A stretch of DNA of 64,000 nt from a virus. The notes under the pieces are model-generated. The model made no database searches, was not told where the DNA came from, and saw only the letters and a program-made list of their open reading frames with translations. Made by a program: the position numbers and the translations under genes. Location of the stretch: positions 1 to 64,000 of IMG/VR virus record IMGVR_UViG_3300042305_002284. The stretch is one strand, 5' to 3'. Positions 57,376 to 64,000 of this stretch are shown here, piece by piece; position 1 is the first letter of the stretch; every line of letters begins with the position of its first letter.

Positions 57376-60300
57376 TGTCTATAAAAGATCTATTTGGTAA
57401 AAAATCTACAAAAATACTTTCTTCTACAAATCTTGAAGACCTATCTGCCGATGTTGAGTCGGAAGAATATGTCGTTCAAGAACTTGAAGAAAGAAAACTT
57501 ATAAAACCAGATATAGATTATACAGACCCTAAAAACTTTGCTTTCTATGGTTCGGCAAATAAATACTATACTGATGCGATAGAGGGAATAGCAAAAAAAT
57601 ATCCATATGATGGAAGTGCAGCAGAAAAAATAAAATGGAAAAAAGACTCATCCGATTTACAAAACTATATTTTTGACAATGAATATCCAAAAAATACCGG
57701 ATATATAAACATTGGTTATACATATGGCATAACCTCTTCTGTTTCAACAGATCAGTATTCAAATCCGATAACAAAAGAATATATTTCTGTAAAAGGCGGC
57801 CCAAATGCACCCATTGAAACAACTACAAAAACCTCTCAACTGTTCGGAACTTCAAATATTTTAGATGTATCCGAGAACAGAGAGAGCAATCTACTAATAG
57901 ATGGAAACAAAGGTCTGACCTTGGAGTTCTGGCTAAAAAAAGATAATATTAGTGGAAGCAAAAAGCAAGTAATATTTGATTTATGGAATAGTTCAAGTTT
58001 CGGCAGCGACTACGGCAGATTCAGAGCAGAAATACGTCCAGGAATATCTGGTGAAGAAAATAAAATATTTATTGAACTATCTTCTGGTTCAAATGGAGTT
58101 TTACAAACAAGTTTGGGACAAGGCTTATCCCTGAACAATGCTGAGTGGCAACATTTTTCCATATCTGCCATAAACTCTGGCAGTAACCTACAAATAAGAT
58201 TGTATAAAAATGGTATTCTAAACGATAGTGCTATAACAGGAAGTTCAATAGATAGAGTATATGGTCCAATGCTTGGCTGGATAGGTTCTCTTGGAGCACA
58301 AGTTAGCGGTGGCAATGCAGCGCTTGGTTATGGAAAACTTTCTGGCTCATTAGATGAGTTTCGTTATTGGAAGACAAAAAGAACAGAAAAAGATATTGCT
58401 CGCTATTGGTTTACAAATATAAACGGTGGAACCAATACAGATACAGCCAACACTGAACTCGGGGTCTATTATAAGTTCAACGAGGGTGTTTACAACACAT
58501 CATCAGTTGATACAAAATATGATAATAAAGTATTAGATTATTCTGGTCGTTTTTCAAATGGAGTTTGGACTGGTTATACTCTTGGTTCGCGCTCTACTTC
58601 TTCTGCGATAGTAGAGTCTGCGGCAGCAGAAACAGAACAAAAAGATCCTGTTATTTACTTATCTCATCCAGATGTTCAAAGTCTGCTGATAGAAAAACAA
58701 GAACTTGGAACCCTACACGACAATAATAACAGTGCCATGATATACTACACTATCCCAGCGTGGATAGTTGAAGACGATCAAGAAAACGATAGCAATAAAC
58801 TATACGAACTTACACAAATAATAGGTTCTTATTTTGACGAAGTCTTTATAAAAATAAAGCATCTTCCATCAATAAAAGAAGTGTCATACAAGAACGGAAG
58901 ACCTTTTCCCTATGCAATAAAACTACTTGAATCAATGGGCTTTGCCACACAAGATCTGTTTACAAACTCGAGCGTATTGGAAAATCTTGGAAATAGAAAC
59001 GAAACTTCTCTTTATGAAGATAGATTGTTCAATGTAAAAAATCATATATATCAAAACATATACAACAATCTTTCCTATATTCAAAAGAGCAAGGGAACAG
59101 AAAAATCAATAAGAAACCTATTGAGATGTTTTGGTGTTGATGAAGAACTTGTAAAGTTCAACATATATTCAAACGATTCCGTCTATACTTTTGATGACAA
59201 GTATCTCAATACATACTATAAAAAGAAAATCATAAACTTCAATGACCCAGACAGAGTCCAAGGTTCAGTTTACCAGATGACTTCAAGTCTTGACCCAAGT
59301 TCAACTTCGTTTATACAAGGAAACTTAGAACTTGCTTATCATGGCAGCACAATAGAGGCAGAGATAATAACTCCACTATCTTTTGCTCCTTCTGAAAAAC
59401 TTTATTTTCCTAAAAACTTTATAACTTCTTCTATATTTGGTTTACATTCAGCTAATCCGTCATCTCCTGGTAATACAACCTGGTTTGGTTCAGACCTTTC
59501 AAGTTTACAAGTATATTTGATAAAGCCTGAAATGGATTCGCCAGATGGATACTTCTATCTCACTTCCTCTCTTGGATTTACACTAACTTCTTCACTCATA
59601 AGAGATATTTATACAAATCAAAAATGGAATCTTTCTGTAAAAATAAAACACGAAAAATATCCAAATAGTCTAAAAGTTGTTGGGGGAACAACAGGAAGTT
59701 ATATTTTTGAGTTCCTTGCCATAAATACAATACAAGATTTTATACAAAATGAAATATCTCTTACTGCATCTGTAAGTCAAGCAGCCGGCGAGAACTATTT
59801 TGCCGATTCAAAGCGTCTTTATGTTGGCAGTCATAGAACAAACTTTACTGGTTCTATCTTGCAAAATAGCGATATAAAAGTTTCAAGCGTTAGATATTGG
59901 CTTTCATATCTTGAAGATGACATACTTAGACAACACGCGAAAGATCCAACAATATATGGCCCAGAATCGCCTATAAATAACTTAGAGACACTTTACAGTG
60001 GCGGTGTAGGGGAAATACCACAAAGCAAAACGTTAGCCTTACATTGGGATTTTAATCTTGTTACTGGTTCTGATAATGGAAGCGGAACAGGTCCATCAAA
60101 CACATTTGATGGAAAGTTTCAAGTAATAGATGTATCAAGTGCCTCTTTACCAAGCACATATGGCATAATAGGGCAAATAACAAATAATACTCATACAGGT
60201 CGCGGAGATTTCTTTTTTAGAAACAACAACGAAATGGTTGAAAACTCATATATCTCCATAGCAAAACACAGATTGCCGGAAAACTTGATGAGTTCTGATT

Positions 60301-61055
60301 TGATAAACATACTCCAAACAGATGATGAAATATTCACAAGAGATAGTAGGTCAATAAACTATTTCTTTGCCCTTGAAAAAAGTATGTATCAAACAATATC
60401 AGAGGAAATGATAAAGTTCTTTGGAACAATAACTGACTTCAATAATATTATTGGCAAGCCACAATACAGATACGAGAGAGAATATCGCGACTTGGTAAAA
60501 CTAAGAGAAATGTTTTTCCAAAATGTTTCAAACTCTCCGGATTTAGAAAAATATGTTGATTATTTCAAATGGATTGATACATCAATAACCAAAATGATAT
60601 ACCAACTTGTGCCAGCAAGTGCTGATTTTTCTCCAAATATTTCAGATGTAGTGGAAAGTCATGTTTTAGAAAGAAATAAATATGCTTGGAAACTTCCTTC
60701 CATTGAACTAGGCGCCGAGCCGCCAATAACTTCTGTAAAAACCATTGGACAACTAAAATATAACTGGAAATATGGCCACGCACCCATTCCGCTAAATCAA
60801 AATAGAAACTGTCTTTGGTGGAAAGAAAGAAGTGAAAGAACGCCAGAACTTGATGGTATATTCCAAGCGTTATCAAGTGCTTATAAAAGAAAGTTTACAG
60901 AAGTGGCACATCTCGGAACAGATATCCAAATAGAAGTAAATAAAAATCCAAGCAACTTGGATGTTATAAAACCTATAACAAAAATCGGTTCAGGTGGATA
61001 TTTAGAAATCGATATACTCAAAGTTATCGAGAAAAAAGATTGTTTGGACGAATAA
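57375..61055 (+). CDS. Large tail protein with LamG-like domain, 1226 aa
   Basis: A jelly-roll of the LamG/concanavalin type spans about residues 160-330 (NKGLTLEFWLKKDN, LDEFRYWKTKRTEKDIARYW). A second similar block lies near residues 700-860 (SSVRYWLSYLEDDILRQHAK). The rest is mixed structural sequence, including VSYKNGRPFPYAIKLLESMG. Such domains often bind sugars, which suits a receptor-binding or baseplate-fibre role. Confidence 0.75.
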   Translation: MSIKDLFGKKSTKILSSTNLEDLSADVESEEYVVQELEERKLIKPDIDYTDPKNFAFYGSANKYYTDAIEGIAKKYPYDGSAAEKIKWKKDSSDLQNYIFDNEYPKNTGYINIGYTYGITSSVSTDQYSNPITKEYISVKGGPNAPIETTTKTSQLFGTSNILDVSENRESNLLIDGNKGLTLEFWLKKDNISGSKKQVIFDLWNSSSFGSDYGRFRAEIRPGISGEENKIFIELSSGSNGVLQTSLGQGLSLNNAEWQHFSISAINSGSNLQIRLYKNGILNDSAITGSSIDRVYGPMLGWIGSLGAQVSGGNAALGYGKLSGSLDEFRYWKTKRTEKDIARYWFTNINGGTNTDTANTELGVYYKFNEGVYNTSSVDTKYDNKVLDYSGRFSNGVWTGYTLGSRSTSSAIVESAAAETEQKDPVIYLSHPDVQSLLIEKQELGTLHDNNNSAMIYYTIPAWIVEDDQENDSNKLYELTQIIGSYFDEVFIKIKHLPSIKEVSYKNGRPFPYAIKLLESMGFATQDLFTNSSVLENLGNRNETSLYEDRLFNVKNHIYQNIYNNLSYIQKSKGTEKSIRNLLRCFGVDEELVKFNIYSNDSVYTFDDKYLNTYYKKKIINFNDPDRVQGSVYQMTSSLDPSSTSFIQGNLELAYHGSTIEAEIITPLSFAPSEKLYFPKNFITSSIFGLHSANPSSPGNTTWFGSDLSSLQVYLIKPEMDSPDGYFYLTSSLGFTLTSSLIRDIYTNQKWNLSVKIKHEKYPNSLKVVGGTTGSYIFEFLAINTIQDFIQNEISLTASVSQAAGENYFADSKRLYVGSHRTNFTGSILQNSDIKVSSVRYWLSYLEDDILRQHAKDPTIYGPESPINNLETLYSGGVGEIPQSKTLALHWDFNLVTGSDNGSGTGPSNTFDGKFQVIDVSSASLPSTYGIIGQITNNTHTGRGDFFFRNNNEMVENSYISIAKHRLPENLMSSDLINILQTDDEIFTRDSRSINYFFALEKSMYQTISEEMIKFFGTITDFNNIIGKPQYRYEREYRDLVKLREMFFQNVSNSPDLEKYVDYFKWIDTSITKMIYQLVPASADFSPNISDVVESHVLERNKYAWKLPSIELGAEPPITSVKTIGQLKYNWKYGHAPIPLNQNRNCLWWKERSERTPELDGIFQALSSAYKRKFTEVAHLGTDIQIEVNKNPSNLDVIKPITKIGSGGYLEIDILKVIEKKDCLDE

Positions 61056-61069
61056 GGTAGGAGAATATA

Positions 61070-64000
61070 ATGTCTGATTTCAACACAAGAGGTAAACTTC
61101 CGTTTACTATTGTTAGTTCTTCTGTGAATACCGGCTATGCTGCCGCTCTGACTGCAAGTGTTGGTCGCAATATAGACATTGTAAACAAACACAAAGACGA
61201 ATACGGACAGACAAAAGACTCTCCTGCACAAGGTCCATTTACAAATCAACATGTTGGTGGTAATCAACACCGCCATCAACCAATAAATACTGGAAATGAT
61301 AATCAGAATAACCGAGGAGAAGCATATATCGTATCTGCCTCTGCGGGAAGTATAAAAGTATATGGACCAGATATAAATGGTTTAGATAAACCAAGAAGTC
61401 TTCTAACTCGCGATAATACGGCCAAGTCTCCGGTAAATATAAAAAATATACAAACAAGTGGAAATATTGCTGGTAACTTTGAATACAACTATCAAGTTGT
61501 TCAAAGTGTTGGCCGCAGAACTACAAACAATCTCATAAACGATGGTTTTGAAGCAAGTGGAAGTCTAACAACAAAGTTCGTTTCAGGTTCTCATGAAATA
61601 TACACTCTTCCAAATATAACAAACAATAGTAAAAGTATATTTGTTGAGCGTTTCAATGCTCCCGGTGGAAAAGAAGAAAGTTCAAGAGGAGCACTTGATC
61701 GTGAAGGTGAAGAATTTTCGCCCAATAACTCTCTTACAACAAGAAACATAAAAGTCAGGCAGCCATATTATAATCAACTAACACAACATGCTGCACAGTT
61801 CAATAGTGGCAGCACAAATAAACTATTGCCAGACACAGGAATAACTGATGCCGTAACGGTTCATGGTGTAAACAGAAATACAATAGAAAAGGTTTTGACG
61901 TTTCCAGAAATAATGTCACAAAAATCAATATTGAGTGGCTCTTTGGCGACGGATTCTAACGATAACTTTGGTTTTTCTATTGCAATGAACTCCACGGGTG
62001 ATCGTGTGGTTGTTACTGCCTATACTGATGAGAAAATTAGTGGAAATTCTAACATTGGTTTGGCTTATGTGTTCATCAGTGGAACCGGTGGCTGGTCTGA
62101 ACAACACATATTAAGCGGTTCTTTGGCAACAGGTTCTTCAGATCAGTTTGGCGATTCCGTAGCAATGAATGCTGATGGCGACAGAATAGTCGTTGGTGCT
62201 ATTTTTGATGAAAAAAGTGGAAGTGCTAATAGTTCTGGTTTGGCTTATATATTCGTTAGTGGAACCGGTGGTTGGGCAGAACAACACATATTGAGCGGTT
62301 CATTGGCAACAGGTTCAAGCGATGGTTTTGGTAATTCTGTTGCTATCAATGCTACTGGTAATTGTGTCGTGGTAGGAGCTAGAAATAATGAAAAAAGTGT
62401 CATCACCGCTAGTTCTGGTTTGGCTTATATATTCGTTAGTGGAACCGGTGGTTGGGGAGAACAACACATATTGAGCGGTTCATTGGCAACAGGTTCTTTT
62501 GATTTTTTTGGCACTTCTGTTGCTATCAATGCTACTGGTAATTGTGTCGTGGTAGGAGCTAGAAGTGATGAAAAAATCAGTGGAAATAACAATACTGGTT
62601 TGGCTTATATCTTTGTCAGTGGAACCGGTGGTTGGGCAGAACAACACATACTGAGCGGCTCATTTGCTTTAGAGTCTGATGACTTTTTTGGCAATCACAT
62701 TGCTATTAATGCCGCTGGTGACAGAATAGTGGTTGGTGCTTCTTTTGATGAAAAAAATAGTGGAAATATCAATACTGGCTTGGCTTATATATATGTCAGT
62801 GGGGCAAGTGGCTGGACAGAGCAACAGATATTGAGCGGCTCTCTGTCGACAGAAAGTAGCAATCAATTTGGCTATTCTGTTGCTATCAATAATAGCGGAG
62901 ATCGCGTCGTTGTATCAGACACATATGATCTTGCGAGTGGTCAATCGGGTATTGTTTATCTGTTTGTTAGCGGAGCAAATGGTTGGACTCAAAGACATAT
63001 ATTTAGCGGTTCCTTATCAACAGAGCCAAATGACTTTTTTGGTTCTTCTGTTGTTATGAATGCTGCCGGTAGTCGTGTTGTGATAGGCGCAACAAGTGAT
63101 GAAAATATTATTGGAAATACCGAAACAGGTCTTGCTTATATATTTGATACAACGCAAGAAGAAGAAATAATCAATCTAACAACCCATGATAACTTCTGGG
63201 TTCAACACGCAATACCATCAACTGATCTAAGGTACAAATGGATTGCTGAATCTGTATCAAGCAGTCAACAACCAATACAATATCAAAGTTACAATCTGCC
63301 ATATTCAACAGGTAGTTTATATAACTCCAATGGAGCATATACTGACATATCTTTTGAACAAACAGGACCATTTGGCGATCATTTAGGTATAAGTGGCGCT
63401 ATTGATAAAGATGAAATGTTTACAAGCAATTATACAAATACAATGTATAGAGATAGAAAATATTTATTCTTTACAGCAAGCAATGACTGTTTTATAAATG
63501 CTTCAAGTATAGCGCAAGAAATATCTGAAAAAGACTTTTCTGTTTCTTTTTGGGTAAGTTTTCCAACCAGCGCAAGCAATGGAGAAAAAACACTATTAGT
63601 CTATTCTGGTTCTTCAACTCAAAATGAACTTGTAATGAATGTTAGTTCTTCGCTTTGCGGTCTTACAATATCAGGATCTCAAACAACAACAGAATATCAA
63701 CTTAGTTCAAGTTTATTAGATAGTTCTTGGCATTTAGTAACAGTAACAAGTGATGTTACAACGAGAACGCGAAGAATAACAACTGTTGCTGGCAGCGTTA
63801 TTGAAACAACATCATTCCCAACTGTTACAAATGTTTATTTAGATGGCGGCTTGGTTAGCAGAATTTCACAGCCAAATAAAATATTCAACCTTTCTCAAAT
63901 AACACTTTCAGTTGGTAGAGGTTCTGAACTTCAAGGTGGAAGTTTAGATGAAGTATATTTCTGGAATAAAGCTCTAACAGAGCAAGAGATAGTAGAAATA
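61070..64000 (+). CDS. Tail protein with FG-GAP propeller and LamG domain, truncated by window end
   Basis: Begins MSDFNTRGKLPFTIVSSSVN with AGGAG 6 nt before the ATG; at least 977 residues, stop outside the window. After a 285-residue N-terminal part come seven repeats of about 60 residues (LSGSLATGSSDQFGDSVAMN, then RIVVGA...SGLAYIFVSG), matching FG-GAP blades of an integrin-like beta-propeller. A LamG-like domain follows (DFSVSFWVSF...GGSLDEVYFWNKALTEQEI). Probable host-recognition protein. Confidence 0.8.
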   Translation, partial: MSDFNTRGKLPFTIVSSSVNTGYAAALTASVGRNIDIVNKHKDEYGQTKDSPAQGPFTNQHVGGNQHRHQPINTGNDNQNNRGEAYIVSASAGSIKVYGPDINGLDKPRSLLTRDNTAKSPVNIKNIQTSGNIAGNFEYNYQVVQSVGRRTTNNLINDGFEASGSLTTKFVSGSHEIYTLPNITNNSKSIFVERFNAPGGKEESSRGALDREGEEFSPNNSLTTRNIKVRQPYYNQLTQHAAQFNSGSTNKLLPDTGITDAVTVHGVNRNTIEKVLTFPEIMSQKSILSGSLATDSNDNFGFSIAMNSTGDRVVVTAYTDEKISGNSNIGLAYVFISGTGGWSEQHILSGSLATGSSDQFGDSVAMNADGDRIVVGAIFDEKSGSANSSGLAYIFVSGTGGWAEQHILSGSLATGSSDGFGNSVAINATGNCVVVGARNNEKSVITASSGLAYIFVSGTGGWGEQHILSGSLATGSFDFFGTSVAINATGNCVVVGARSDEKISGNNNTGLAYIFVSGTGGWAEQHILSGSFALESDDFFGNHIAINAAGDRIVVGASFDEKNSGNINTGLAYIYVSGASGWTEQQILSGSLSTESSNQFGYSVAINNSGDRVVVSDTYDLASGQSGIVYLFVSGANGWTQRHIFSGSLSTEPNDFFGSSVVMNAAGSRVVIGATSDENIIGNTETGLAYIFDTTQEEEIINLTTHDNFWVQHAIPSTDLRYKWIAESVSSSQQPIQYQSYNLPYSTGSLYNSNGAYTDISFEQTGPFGDHLGISGAIDKDEMFTSNYTNTMYRDRKYLFFTASNDCFINASSIAQEISEKDFSVSFWVSFPTSASNGEKTLLVYSGSSTQNELVMNVSSSLCGLTISGSQTTTEYQLSSSLLDSSWHLVTVTSDVTTRTRRITTVAGSVIETTSFPTVTNVYLDGGLVSRISQPNKIFNLSQITLSVGRGSELQGGSLDEVYFWNKALTEQEIVEI
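61931..63150 (+). repeat. Seven in-frame FG-GAP repeats, near-identical in part
   Basis: Units start at 61931, 62111, 62291, 62471, 62651, 62831 and 63002. The first five spacings are exactly 180 bp. Units 3 and 4 share long stretches of identical DNA, including synonymous positions, suggesting recent duplication or gene conversion. Confidence 0.85.

Noticed and set aside
47697-60876. Minus-strand frames within the baseplate and tail genes
   Set aside because: Shadows of long rightward genes; no promoters or ribosome sites and no independent protein-like composition.
1-64000. Prophage or insertion-sequence content
   Set aside because: No integrase, transposase, attachment-site pair or terminal inverted repeats of an insertion sequence were seen.

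Overview
The window looks like part of a large AT-rich tailed-phage genome (T4-like myovirus or jumbo phage) that infects a Gram-negative bacterium. The evidence is a T4-type baseplate block (gp25-like and gp6-like wedge proteins, an M15 peptidase hub protein, very large tail proteins), a gp55-like late sigma factor, PhoH, UV endonuclease, dCMP deaminase, seven tRNA genes, and tightly packed, mostly rightward genes with ATGA overlaps. The host type is inferred from consensus -35/-10 promoters and from sigma-54-like and CRP-like sites; no host sequence is seen.

Positions 1-5.7 kb differ from the rest. After two AT-rich small genes comes a gene-poor stretch (0.5-1.75 kb) with short repeats. Then follows a compact, visibly more GC-rich island (1.7-5.4 kb) of tiny genes on both strands. 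Almost every gene boundary in the island carries the same 44-bp dyad: two 17-bp arms, each matching a sigma-54 -24/-12 element and pointing outward, separated by exactly 10 bp. There are eight copies. Ten CRP-like boxes (TGTGA-N6-TCACA type) flank the dyads, mostly 10-11 or 18-20 bp away. Five island genes have a sigma-70-type promoter whose -10 box ends exactly 6 nt before the ATG, so their mRNAs should be leaderless. Two paralogous genes with AbrB/MazE-like C-termini, which instead have normal leaders and Shine-Dalgarno sites, are candidate regulators. I regard this island as the most unusual content of the window.

5.7-31.7 kb is accessory and metabolic: four separate HExxH metalloprotease-like proteins, UV damage endonuclease, NUDIX hydrolase, a transglutaminase-like cysteine protease, nucleotidyltransferase/DUF5872-type proteins, a fibre-like protein, a 1000-residue RNA ligase-nucleotidyltransferase fusion, a candidate structured RNA, tRNAs, a putative restriction endonuclease overlapping a DNA methyltransferase, dCMP deaminase, a YkuK-like protein, a SPOUT methyltransferase, a secreted trypsin-like protease, PIN-PhoH, and a Cas4/RecB-like nuclease.

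31.7-43.2 kb is a glycan locus: two GT4 transferases of core-like composition, then a much more AT-rich and TTAA-rich cassette with glycosyltransferases, UDP-GlcNAc 2-epimerase, a UDP-sugar dehydrogenase, fucosyltransferase-like enzymes, methyltransferases, a GDP-mannose 3,5-epimerase and a mannose-phosphate isomerase-type cupin. 43.2-44.7 kb holds small conserved proteins and the late sigma factor. 44.7-64 kb is the baseplate/tail module, ending in a truncated protein with a seven-bladed FG-GAP propeller and a LamG-like domain.
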